Shown here piece by piece: positions 1 through 5,986 of a stretch of DNA of 10,702 nucleotides. Source of the stretch: an uncultured Ruminococcus sp. (GTDB taxonomy: Bacteria > Bacillota > Clostridia > Oscillospirales > CAG-272); contig URUL01000070.1 in the NCBI GenBank assembly GCA_900551005.1, positions 1 to 10,702 on the forward strand, written 5' to 3'. The notes beneath the pieces are model-generated. The model worked only from the letters and a program-made list of their open reading frames with translations. It was not told the origin of the DNA and did no database searches. How positions within the stretch are numbered: the stretch's first letter is position 1; every line of letters starts with the position of its first letter. A program made the position numbers and the translations under genes.

Positions 1-174
1 GATATCCTCGGAAACACCCTCTGTGATTCCTACAACATGTTCAGCAGCCCAAGAAAGTTTTGTTTCTTCAACCTTCTCGAACTTATCGCCCGAAACGCCG
101 CACTGGGGGCACTTTTCGGGAGCGCTGTCTCCCTCGTAAACGTAACCGCAAACCTTACAAACAAATTTTGCCAT
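1..174 (-). CDS. Reverse rubrerythrin (rubredoxin-rubrerythrin fusion), N-terminal part only
   Basis: Only the first 58 codons lie in the window; the gene runs off the left edge. The protein begins MAKFVCKVCGYVY and has two CxxC knuckles (C6/C9 and C22/C25, the second in the segment PEKCPQCG), which is a rubredoxin-type Fe(SCys)4 domain. It continues with a W-x-x-EH-x-x-G-I-T-E-G-V segment typical of the linker into the four-helix di-iron domain of clostridial reverse rubrerythrins. These are cytoplasmic NADH-linked peroxidases that remove hydrogen peroxide in anaerobes. The di-iron domain itself is outside the window, so a free-standing rubredoxin-like protein is possible but unlikely. The start is supported by GGAGG at 184-188, nine bases upstream. 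It lies 28 bases downstream of perR on the same strand, so the two are probably co-transcribed and controlled by PerR. Confidence 0.85.
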   Translation of the reverse strand, partial: MAKFVCKVCGYVYEGDSAPEKCPQCGVSGDKFEKVEETKLSWAAEHVVGITEGVSEDI

Positions 175-202
175 ATTAAATTTCCTCCGTATAAATAAAT
201 TT

Positions 203-589
203 TTATTTTTCGTTGTTTTTTGCGCATTCGGCGCAAATGCCGCGTATCGAAACATTGATGCCCGATACCTCGCAACCAAGCTCGTCTTCTGCTTTTTTTA
301 CGTAAGCATCGGAAAAAGCAGTAAAAACATCATGGATCTTTTTGCACTTTTCGCAGAAAAAGTGCCCATGCGGTCTTATGTCTCCATCGAAATGGTCCTT
401 ATCATAACCGGTCAGCCGCAAAATGATGCCGTTATCTGCAAGCATCGTCAGATTTCTGTAAACCGTGCCGAGACTGATATTCGGATATTCACGGCGAAGA
501 TCTGCATAAACCATATCCGCACTCGGATGATCCTTGCGTGAGCGCAGATTGGAAAGGATCGCTCCTCTTTGTCTTGAATATCTTTGCAT
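203..589 (-). CDS. perR: PerR-type peroxide-sensing repressor, Fur family
   Basis: A 128-residue protein with a winged-helix N-terminus (HPSAD at 21-25, then the recognition helix region ISLGTVYRNLTML) and a C-terminal metal/dimerisation half. Residues H21, D68, H74, H76 and D87 fall at the spacing of the regulatory Fe/Mn ligands of Bacillus PerR. C79/C82 and C119/C122 form the two CxxC pairs of the structural zinc site. In this family, Fe-catalysed oxidation of the regulatory histidines by peroxide releases DNA. The presence of an Asp at the D104-equivalent position (D87) favours PerR over Fur or Zur. The start is supported by GAGAGGTGAG directly upstream. It is the first gene of an operon with a reverse rubrerythrin, a classical PerR target, and its promoter holds a palindromic box. 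It is slightly shorter than the usual 140-150 residues. Confidence 0.9.
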   Translation of the reverse strand: MQRYSRQRGAILSNLRSRKDHPSADMVYADLRREYPNISLGTVYRNLTMLADNGIILRLTGYDKDHFDGDIRPHGHFFCEKCKKIHDVFTAFSDAYVKKAEDELGCEVSGINVSIRGICAECAKNNEK

Positions 590-606
590 GGCTCACCTCT
601 CGATAA

Positions 607-621
607 CAGTAATCATTACTG
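607..621. promoter_or_regulatory. Putative Per box (7-1-7 palindrome)
   Basis: CAGTAATCATTACTG is a perfect inverted repeat of 7 bases around one central base, the architecture of Fur-family operators. It shares the core TAATNATTA with the Bacillus Per box TTATAATNATTATAA. It begins six bases beyond the minus-strand -10 element, so bound repressor would cover the transcription start of the perR-rubrerythrin operon. It is about 55 bases upstream of the MFS -35, so an effect on that gene is less clear. Confidence 0.7.
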
Positions 622-626
622 ATTAT

Positions 627-655
627 ATAATATCATGGCTTTTCGATTTTGTCAA
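627..655 (-). promoter_or_regulatory. Promoter of the perR operon
   Basis: On the minus strand, TTGACA (650-655) and TATTAT (627-632) are separated by 17 bases, a near-consensus sigma-A promoter. The transcript would start near 620, inside the putative Per box, about 30 bases before the perR start codon. Confidence 0.7.
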
Positions 656-675
656 TAGGAAAATAAAAATTTTTA

Positions 676-703
676 TTGACTTTTTTATTTTTAATGATAT
701 AAT
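676..703 (+). promoter_or_regulatory. Promoter of the MFS transporter gene
   Basis: TTGACT (676-681) and a consensus TATAAT (698-703) are separated by 16 bases within an AT-rich stretch. It lies 53 bases upstream of the MFS start codon and is divergent from the perR promoter. Confidence 0.65.
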
Positions 704-755
704 GCTCTCAGACTTGCCAAAAGCTTACTCCGCTTTCATCGAAAGGACATCTCAA

Positions 756-1997
756 ATGGCTTCTTCTCCCAATTACAAACGCACTCTGAGAGCCTGCTAT
801 CTCGGATATATTACGCAGGCGATAGTCAATAATCTCTCGCCGCTGTTTTTTGCCATATTCCATACGGATTTCGGTATATCCCTCTCACTTCTCGGCACCC
901 TCGTGCTGATCAATTTCGTGACGCAGCTGCTGATAGACCTTCTCGCCGCAAAATTCGGAAATCATTTCACTTACAGACAGCTGATGGTAACGGCGCATTT
1001 TGCCAATGTCGCAGGACTTGTGGCTCTATCCATTCTTCCCGGAATCATGCCTGCCTATACAGGACTGATCATTGCCACGGTGCTGAATGCTGTAGGCGGA
1101 GGACTTGCCGAGGGCGTTGTCAGTCCTACGGTAGATGCGCTCCCGAGCGATTGCAAAGAAGCCTCCATGAGCCTGCTTCATTCATTCTACTGTTGGGGAC
1201 AGCTGCTCACCGTCGCCGGAACAACGCTGGTGCTTAAAATAATCGGCTCCTCAAACTGGCGGATCATTCCTCTGCTCTGGGCGCTGATCCCGCTCTTCAA
1301 CGCCTTCAACTTCATGAAGGTGCCGCTGATAGAGCCGGAAGCCGATGCGGAAAACGGCACGGTAAAGCATCTTTTCCGCCATAAATTCTTCTATATGATC
1401 ATGATAATGATGCTGTGCGGCGGCGCGGCAGAGCTCACCGTTTCTCAGTGGTCATCGCTTTTTGCGGAAAAGGGTCTTGCCATCTCCAAGGTGGTAGGCG
1501 ATCTTCTCGGACCGGGGCTTTTCGCCATATTCATGGGTACGGGGCGTATGCTCTACGGCATATTCGGCTCTAAAATAAATCTGCGCAGTGCGCTCATAGG
1601 CTGTTCTGCACTCGGCGTTGTCTGTTATCTCGCGACCGCCTTCGTCCCGAATGCTTTTCTTTCGCTCATTGCCTGCGCCATGACAGGTCTTGCCGTAAGC
1701 CTGATGTGGCCCGGCTCGCTTTCCGTGGCATCGGCCGAATTTCCCCGCGGCGGGACATCGATGTTTGCCATACTCGCGCTCTGCGGAGACTTCGGCTGTT
1801 CACTCGGTCCTTGGCTTGCCGGCATCGTTTCCGATTCGGCGGGCAAAAATGAAGGCATCATTTCCTTTGCCGCCAAGCTCGGCATCGATGCGGAAAGCGC
1901 TGCCTTGCGCTCCGGTATTGCAGTCGGAACGGTCTTTCCTCTCCTTCTGCTTCTCCTGCTGATATGCACGGCGAAGAAAAAGAAACAAAACACTTGA
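756..1997 (+). CDS. MFS transporter (12-TM, possibly sugar/FucP-like), substrate unknown
   Basis: A 413-residue, strongly hydrophobic protein with about 12 predicted membrane segments in two six-helix halves, separated by a charged cytoplasmic loop (around 190-210, EPEADAEN). A motif-A-like loop D61-L-L-A-A-K-F-G-N-H-F-T-Y-R follows the second helix, and a GTGRMLYG segment (261-268) occupies the equivalent place in the second half. The size and layout fit the major facilitator superfamily, which exchanges small solutes across the cytoplasmic membrane using ion gradients. The overall look resembles fucose-permease-type sugar MFS proteins, but no residue fixes the substrate. I place the start at 756 because AAAGGA sits eight bases upstream; the open frame extends back to 534, but that part is antisense to perR and crosses both promoters. 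It is followed by a bidirectional terminator. Confidence 0.8.
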   Translation: MASSPNYKRTLRACYLGYITQAIVNNLSPLFFAIFHTDFGISLSLLGTLVLINFVTQLLIDLLAAKFGNHFTYRQLMVTAHFANVAGLVALSILPGIMPAYTGLIIATVLNAVGGGLAEGVVSPTVDALPSDCKEASMSLLHSFYCWGQLLTVAGTTLVLKIIGSSNWRIIPLLWALIPLFNAFNFMKVPLIEPEADAENGTVKHLFRHKFFYMIMIMMLCGGAAELTVSQWSSLFAEKGLAISKVVGDLLGPGLFAIFMGTGRMLYGIFGSKINLRSALIGCSALGVVCYLATAFVPNAFLSLIACAMTGLAVSLMWPGSLSVASAEFPRGGTSMFAILALCGDFGCSLGPWLAGIVSDSAGKNEGIISFAAKLGIDAESAALRSGIAVGTVFPLLLLLLLICTAKKKKQNT

Positions 1998-2037
1998 TTT
2001 TCTTTTCTCCGCGCAAAAGTGCGAGAGACTTTTATAG

Positions 2038-2072
2038 AAAAATATCCACCTGCGAACAGGTGGATATTTTTT
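2038..2072. terminator. Bidirectional terminator between MFS gene and gap
   Basis: A perfect 15-bp inverted repeat (2038-2052 and 2057-2071) with a CGAA tetraloop. The GC part is CCACCTG/CAGGTGG, flanked by A and T runs, so either strand yields a hairpin followed by U residues. It serves both convergent genes. Confidence 0.9.
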
Positions 2073-2087
2073 ATACTTGATCTGAAA

Positions 2088-3119
2088 TCAGTTGAGCTCT
2101 GCGAAATACTTGATCGTACGAACCATCTGGCTTGTGTAGCTGTTCTCGTTATCGTACCAGGAAACAACCTGAACCTGATATGTGTCGTCATCGATCTTAG
2201 CTACCATTGTCTGAGTAGCATCGAAGAGAGAGCCATATGTCATACCGATAACGTCGGAAGAAACGATCTCATCTGTGTTGTAACCGAAGGAAGCGGAAGA
2301 AGCAGCCTTCATAGCGGCATTGATGCCTTCCTTTGTAACGTCCTTGCCCTTAACTACGGCAACGAGGATCGTTGTAGAGCCTGTAGGGGTGGGGACTCTC
2401 TGCGCACTGCCGATGAGCTTGCCGTTCAGCTCGGGGATAACGAGACCGATAGCCTTAGCTGCGCCTGTGGAGTTGGGAACGATATTCTGAGCACCTGCTC
2501 TGGAGCGGCGGAGATCGCCTTTTCTCTGGGGACCGTCAAGAATCATCTGGTCTCCTGTGTAAGCATGAACGGTTGTCATGATACCGCTCTGAATGGGAGC
2601 ATAATCATTGAGCGCCTTCGCCATGGGCGCGAGGCAGTTTGTAGTGCAGGAAGCGGCAGAGATGATCTGGTCGTCCTTTGTAAGCGTCTTTTCATTTACG
2701 CTGTAAACGATGGTCTTGAGGTCACTGCCTGCGGGAGCGGAAATAACGACCTTCTTTGCGCCTGCTTCGATGTGAGCCATGGACTTTTCCTTAGAGCAGT
2801 AAAAGCCTGTGCACTCGAGAACAACGTCTACATCAAGAGCGCCCCAAGGACAATCCTTTGCATCCTTGCAAGCATAGATCTTGATTTCCTTTCCGTCAAC
2901 GATGATGGAATCTTCCGTAGCTTCTACTGTGTGCTTGTTTTCGCCTATTTTGCCTGTATATGAACCCTGAGCGGTATCATATTTGAGAAGGTGAGCAAGC
3001 ATTTTCGGGCTGGTAAGGTCGTTGATGGCTACAACTTCATAGCCCTCGGCACCGAACATCTGTCTGAAAGCCAGACGGCCGATTCTGCCGAAACCGTTAA
3101 TAGCAACTTTAACTGACAT
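2088..3119 (-). CDS. gap: Glyceraldehyde-3-phosphate dehydrogenase, type I
   Basis: A 343-residue protein that is full length for the family (about 335). It catalyses the NAD-dependent phosphorylating oxidation of glyceraldehyde 3-phosphate to 1,3-bisphosphoglycerate in cytoplasmic glycolysis. The Rossmann motif GFGRIGR is at 9-15 and D34 of the segment AINDL points to NAD preference. The active-site segment SAASCTTNC contains the catalytic C158, and H185 (in TVHAYTGDQ) is the partner histidine. The conserved SWYDNENSY segment near 320-328 completes the signature. The start is supported by CCTCCG on the plus strand at 3127-3132, read as GGAGG on the minus strand seven bases before ATG. It is transcribed alone: a terminator follows its stop by 16 bases and the upstream gene is divergent. 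It ends with TGA, which shows that this organism uses TGA as a stop. Confidence 0.97.
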   Translation of the reverse strand: MSVKVAINGFGRIGRLAFRQMFGAEGYEVVAINDLTSPKMLAHLLKYDTAQGSYTGKIGENKHTVEATEDSIIVDGKEIKIYACKDAKDCPWGALDVDVVLECTGFYCSKEKSMAHIEAGAKKVVISAPAGSDLKTIVYSVNEKTLTKDDQIISAASCTTNCLAPMAKALNDYAPIQSGIMTTVHAYTGDQMILDGPQRKGDLRRSRAGAQNIVPNSTGAAKAIGLVIPELNGKLIGSAQRVPTPTGSTTILVAVVKGKDVTKEGINAAMKAASSASFGYNTDEIVSSDVIGMTYGSLFDATQTMVAKIDDDTYQVQVVSWYDNENSYTSQMVRTIKYFAELN

Positions 3120-3180
3120 AATAAAATCCTCCGTTTAGATAATTATTTAGAATTGGGGTCACAAATTCCCATACGTATTT

Positions 3181-3209
3181 ATTGTAACCTATTTTGGAAA
3201 AATATACAA
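3181..3209 (-). promoter_or_regulatory. Likely gap promoter
   Basis: On the minus strand, TTGTAT (3204-3209) and TACAAT (3181-3186) are separated by 17 bases. The -35 is weak, but the position gives a leader of roughly 55 bases before the gap start. The -35 lies in the loop of the inverted repeat at 3192-3223. Confidence 0.5.
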
Positions 3210-3223
3210 GTCTTTTTCCAAAA
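3192..3223. promoter_or_regulatory. Inverted repeat centred on the gap -35, possible operator
   Basis: TTTTGGAAAAA (3192-3202) and TTTTTCCAAAA (3213-3223) are perfect 11-base arms around a 10-base centre. The centre contains the -35 of the gap promoter, so a dimeric regulator bound here would block polymerase. It is not a CcpA cre, CRP or Rex consensus. The role is inference. Confidence 0.45.
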
Positions 3224-3235
3224 AAATATTGACGG

Positions 3236-3265
3236 AAATGTGAATTTTTTTGAATTTTCACATTT
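3236..3265. repeat. Second inverted repeat in the gap upstream region
   Basis: AAATGTGAA (3236-3244) and TTCACATTT (3257-3265) are perfect 9-base arms with a 12-base spacer. The TGTGA/TCACA halves recall CRP sites, but the spacing is too long for CRP or Rex. It lies between the divergent gap gene and the small helical protein gene, just before a weak plus-strand promoter candidate (TTGAAT 3250-3255, TATTCA 3273-3278, 17-base spacer). Confidence 0.35.
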
Positions 3266-3344
3266 TTCGCGGTATTCAGGCATAAAAGAGCGCTTTTGTG
3301 CAAATAATACCTTTGAGAAAGCAAGCAGAAAGGAGTGTATTTTT

Positions 3345-3797
3345 ACGGAAGCAAACAAATCTTCAACCCCCGGAGAGAAATTGCTCTGCGAGATCTATAA
3401 AAACGCCAATATGGGAGAGGATTCGCTCTGTTCTCTCATAGGCAAGGTAAAAGACGAAAATCTTCGCCGCGATATAACATATCAACTCGACACATATGCC
3501 GGCTATGCGAATACGGCAAAAAGCAAGCTGGCAGAGATGAATGTCAAGGCGAAGGAGCTCAGCCCTTTTGCCAAGATATCGAGCGAGATATCGATGGCTA
3601 TGTCTACGATGACAGACAGCTCCGCACCAAAGCTCGCCGAACTGATAATAGAGGGCTCGACAATGGGTATTGTCAAGCTGAAGAAGCAGATAACTGCCGC
3701 CAAGCGCGAAAATGCGCCCGAGCACATCATGAACTTTGCAAATGAAGTTGTCACCTTCGAGGAAAACAGCATAAACAAAATGAAAGAATATTTATAA
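3345..3797 (+). CDS. Small all-helical protein of unknown function; start codon reads ACG
   Basis: A 150-residue soluble protein predicted to be almost entirely helical: segments around 10-32, 37-65, 74-107, 108-120 and 124-150, rich in K, E, A, M and S. The pattern suggests a four-helix bundle of the kind common in clostridial hypothetical proteins, but I see no ExxH metal site, signal peptide or membrane helix. The start is uncertain. A good Shine-Dalgarno (AAAGGAG, ending at 3335) is followed nine bases later by ACG at 3345, and one T at 3346 would restore ATG and give the natural N-terminus M-E-A-N-K-S-S. Other choices are ATT at 3339 (too close to the Shine-Dalgarno), TTG at 3381 after GGAG (138 residues, trims helix 1) and ATG at 3411. 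The frame stays open back to 3153, but that stretch is promoter-like and not protein-like. A terminator follows the stop. Confidence 0.7.
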   Translation, partial: TEANKSSTPGEKLLCEIYKNANMGEDSLCSLIGKVKDENLRRDITYQLDTYAGYANTAKSKLAEMNVKAKELSPFAKISSEISMAMSTMTDSSAPKLAELIIEGSTMGIVKLKKQITAAKRENAPEHIMNFANEVVTFEENSINKMKEYL

Positions 3798-3803
3798 TAT
3801 AAG

Positions 3804-3839
3804 ATCGGCTGCCGCAAGGGCAGCTGATTTTCGTTTTTT
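3804..3839 (+). terminator. Rho-independent terminator after the small helical protein gene
   Basis: ATCGGCTGCC and GGGCAGCTGAT form a 10-bp stem (one G-T pair) over a GCAA loop at 3804-3828. It is followed by TTTTCGTTTTTT. It begins seven bases after the stop codon. Confidence 0.9.
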
Positions 3840-3853
3840 ATGATAAATACACT

Positions 3854-4488
3854 AAAATAATTACTTTGTGTTTCAACGAATTTTTGCGTGATCAAAAGTA
3901 ACTATAAGTAAAGGTACTTTTCGCCTGTCCGAAAAGTACGAAAAGGACAAAAAGAGGAAGGGATTCCTCTTTTAAACTCCTTCCGCATACGCGACTGAGT
4001 CGCAGGGAGTACTGCGTGGCAAGTGAGTGCGGGCGGCGGGTAAGGCAAAAAACAAAATTTTGTCTCTCCCCATGGCTTTCTCTATACCACGCGTGCGAAC
4101 ACATCACACGAAGTAGCCGAGCAGATTCGCGTATGCGCTTGTTCCACGCCCGCATAAAAGAAGTGGCGGGCGTGTACGAAGTCTGTACGCTAATAGAGCC
4201 GAGGCGCTGAGCGCGCTTTGGCAAAGCGGGAACCCCTGCCGTATATCGGTATGGCACAGAGCAAAGTCGAGCAGACAACCCGTGCATTGGAACCTGCACT
4301 TCTGCCTTTGCCCGCAGTCGGACGGTTCACTCGATATGTTCGCACAGGAGGGTATATGATGTTTGCACTTTGGCAAAGCGGGAAATGACAGGGAGATTTC
4401 TAAGAGGGAACGTCTTAGATGACTTTTGGTACTTTTGGTCATACAAAAGTACGATAAAACGCAAAGCAGTTATTTCCGTCTGTTTTCA
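3854..4488. repeat. Non-coding dispersed repeat element with imperfect terminal inverted repeats (copy 1)
   Basis: This is the longest gene-free stretch in the window, between two convergent genes. Its right end (4429-4476, reverse complemented) matches the left end of a second copy at 10567-10614 at 41 of 48 positions. Its own left end (3854-3901) is a more diverged version, about 70 percent. The inner left arm, 3914-3990, is 75 of 77 identical to 10626-10702. Hairpins include GTACTTTTCG/CGAAAAGTAC (3914-3939), AAAAGAGGAA/TTCCTCTTTT (3950-3973), GCGACTGAGTCGC (3991-4003), CACGCCCGC/GCGGGCGTG (4145-4174), GCCGTAT/GTATGGC (4238-4255), GTGCA/TGCAC (4282-4299) and TCTAAGA/TCTTAGA (4399-4419). 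A 17-base direct repeat CTTTGGCAAAGCGGGAA occurs at 4216 and 4368. No open frame resembles a protein. It could be a MITE-like foldback element or a structured RNA repeat; the exact ends and any target duplication are not resolved. Confidence 0.8.
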
Positions 4489-4498
4489 ATAAACAGAA

Positions 4499-4540
4499 CG
4501 GAGATGTGCTTGTCATGCCCATCTCCGCTTTCTGTATTTT
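4499..4540. terminator. Probable terminator of the SGNH hydrolase gene
   Basis: CGGAGATG (4499-4506) and CATCTCCG (4520-4527) form an 8-bp stem with a 13-base loop that can pair further (GC/GC). It lies 20 bases past the stop codon of the minus-strand gene. U runs are modest on both strands (TTCTGTTT on minus, TGTATTTTAT on plus), so efficiency is uncertain. Confidence 0.55.
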
Positions 4541-4547
4541 ATAGTGT

Positions 4548-5819
4548 TCAATGCTTTTTCTTTATCGCGTACACGGCATAAATACCGCACAGCACGATGG
4601 CGATAGCGATTATCGGGAGTACTGTCTTTACAAAAGAGCCGGTGCTTTCTTCCGAGGGCGCAGATGTCGATGAAGTTGTCGCGGTCGTCACGGTTGCAGA
4701 AGTCATCGTCGCTATGGTTGTCACGGTGCTTTCGGAAGGTGACGTTATTACCGACGGTGACGTACTGCTGGCGGAAGTATCGGGGATGCAGGAGTCTGTC
4801 TGTGCGCACGTGAGCACCCATGTAGTCGTCGTTGTCTCGGGATATGATTCCTCGGTCGTTTCCGAAAAAGAAGGGATCATACTCGATGATGGCGTCGTTT
4901 CCGTGGTAACCGTTGAGACAGGGAAGGTGGTAGCTGAAGTGGTTGCGGAGGTCGTAGCCGACGCCGTTTCCGAGGTGGTCACTACCGTTGCCGTCGTCGC
5001 GCTGTCCTTGCTTTCGGAGGACTGCGGATAGTCAAATGCGATCTGAGCTTCCAGAAGCTTTGCTATTTCCGCATGCCCTACGGCAGACGGATGAAAATCA
5101 AATTTTTTATAGTCGAGCCTGCCGCTCATGAGATCGAGGACATCCTGCGCCGATATATTGCTTGCCGTCGAGAAGCATGCCGCATTTCCGTTCAGCGCCC
5201 AAGCCACGTCCGTTACGGTGAAGCTGCCGTCATTTGCAAGCGTCCGAATGATATTATTGAGCTTGACGATATACGGGTCCAGCAATGTTCCTGCGTTATA
5301 TCTCTCCATTACGGTAAGAGAGCCGTAAGGATTATAGAGCGTCTGAACATATATCTTGCACGTCGTATTATATTGACGTATCAGCGCAATAATCTTCGTG
5401 AGATTTGACCGGAATGCGGTATAGGTCTCCTCTATTTCCGCCGAGCTGTCAGTCGTAGACAGCCCGATAGCTTGTGGAAGGATATATTTGTATTTGTCGA
5501 GAAGATCATTTCCGCCTATGGAAACGGAAATGAAAGAGGCGATGCTGATGGCCTCTTTGATTTCATTACTGCCGGTGATCTTCGCGAGCAGGTCTGCGCT
5601 TGTCGCACCGTCAACACCGTAGTTGTATTCCGCCGCACCGAGCTTTTCCGATACGATAGTGGAATATCGCCCGCTCTTATCCGCAAGACCGTAGCCTGTT
5701 GTTATGGAATCTCCGAATATGAGATAATTTTCGCTTTTTTCATCCGCATGAGAACAAAACGAAAAAACAAAGCAAAAAAGAATGAGTACCGCCGTGACCA
5801 GAGAAAGTGTCTTTTTCAA
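4548..5819 (-). CDS. Secreted, membrane-anchored SGNH/GDSL hydrolase with Ser/Thr-rich stalk
   Basis: A 423-residue surface protein. Residues 1-25 form a signal peptide (MKKT, hydrophobic core, cleavage near SHA-D). The catalytic domain (about 30-262) has block I FGDSITTG with nucleophile S38, block II G71, block III GGND with N104, and block V D241-F-H243-P, giving the Ser-Asp-His set of SGNH esterases, lipases and deacetylases. Residues 268-394 are a Ser/Thr/Val-rich stalk with SATT-type repeats. Residues 397-419 are a hydrophobic helix followed by KKKH. There is no LPxTG motif, so the protein is held by the helix with the enzyme outside the membrane. The likely substrates are acyl or acetyl esters of envelope or dietary polysaccharides; this is inference. 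The start is TTG (5817-5819): GAGGCGG lies nine bases upstream and the nearby ATG is out of frame. It has its own promoter and is divergent from dut. Confidence 0.88.
   Translation of the reverse strand: MKKTLSLVTAVLILFCFVFSFCSHADEKSENYLIFGDSITTGYGLADKSGRYSTIVSEKLGAAEYNYGVDGATSADLLAKITGSNEIKEAISIASFISVSIGGNDLLDKYKYILPQAIGLSTTDSSAEIEETYTAFRSNLTKIIALIRQYNTTCKIYVQTLYNPYGSLTVMERYNAGTLLDPYIVKLNNIIRTLANDGSFTVTDVAWALNGNAACFSTASNISAQDVLDLMSGRLDYKKFDFHPSAVGHAEIAKLLEAQIAFDYPQSSESKDSATTATVVTTSETASATTSATTSATTFPVSTVTTETTPSSSMIPSFSETTEESYPETTTTTWVLTCAQTDSCIPDTSASSTSPSVITSPSESTVTTIATMTSATVTTATTSSTSAPSEESTGSFVKTVLPIIAIAIVLCGIYAVYAIKKKH
4638..5018 (-). repeat. Low-complexity Ser/Thr stalk-coding stretch
   Basis: This encodes the 127-residue stalk of the SGNH hydrolase, rich in ACG/ACA/ACC, TCN and GTN codons, with short tandem units (SATT repeated around residues 287-298). 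The bias produces a long valine-rich open frame on the opposite strand that is not a gene. The composition suggests an extended spacer, possibly O-glycosylated, between membrane and enzyme. Confidence 0.7.
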
Positions 5820-5858
5820 TTTCCATTACCGCCTCTTTTGTCATTTTTTTATATAATT

Positions 5859-5887
5859 ATTGTATCACCGACTGAGGTTACAGTCAA
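5859..5887 (-). promoter_or_regulatory. Promoter of the SGNH hydrolase gene
   Basis: On the minus strand, TTGACT (5882-5887) and TACAAT (5859-5864) are separated by 17 bases. It is placed about 40 bases before the TTG start. Confidence 0.7.
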
Positions 5888-5925
5888 TATATTTTGCGAT
5901 TTTTGATGGATTTGCCTGAAAACGC

Positions 5926-5954
5926 TTGCAAGATATGCTTGTTTATGATAAAAT
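5926..5954 (+). promoter_or_regulatory. Promoter of dut
   Basis: TTGCAA (5926-5931) and TAAAAT (5949-5954) are separated by 17 bases, 32 bases upstream of the dut start codon. Confidence 0.6.
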
Positions 5955-5986
5955 ACCATTGTAAAAAATTTCAGAGGTGCAAAATC

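Noticed and set aside
534..755. N-terminal extension of the MFS protein back to 534
   Set aside because: It overlaps perR antisense and includes both divergent promoters, while the ATG at 756 has a good Shine-Dalgarno and a normal MFS N-terminus.
1625..2191. Minus-strand open frame opposite the end of the MFS gene
   Set aside because: It crosses the bidirectional terminator and the end of gap, and its sequence is arginine- and serine-rich noise.
2019..2963. Plus-strand open frame of 314 codons opposite gap
   Set aside because: It is fully antisense to a clear GAPDH gene, starts before the terminator, has no Shine-Dalgarno or recognisable domain, and arises from the codon bias of gap.
3892..4442. 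Overlapping open frames inside the repeat element as a degraded transposase
   Set aside because: The translations are Cys/Arg/Leu-rich without any transposase motif, have no Shine-Dalgarno and run through inverted repeats. They fit chance frames in GC-rich structured DNA.
3854..4488. Group II intron or CRISPR-like array as an explanation of the repeat
   Set aside because: I see no domain V-like hairpin, no reverse transcriptase frame and no regularly spaced direct repeats; the only long direct repeat is 17 bases, present twice.
4597..5031. Plus-strand valine-rich open frame
   Set aside because: It is the complement of the Thr/Ser-rich stalk of the SGNH hydrolase; its composition is an artefact of that low-complexity stretch.
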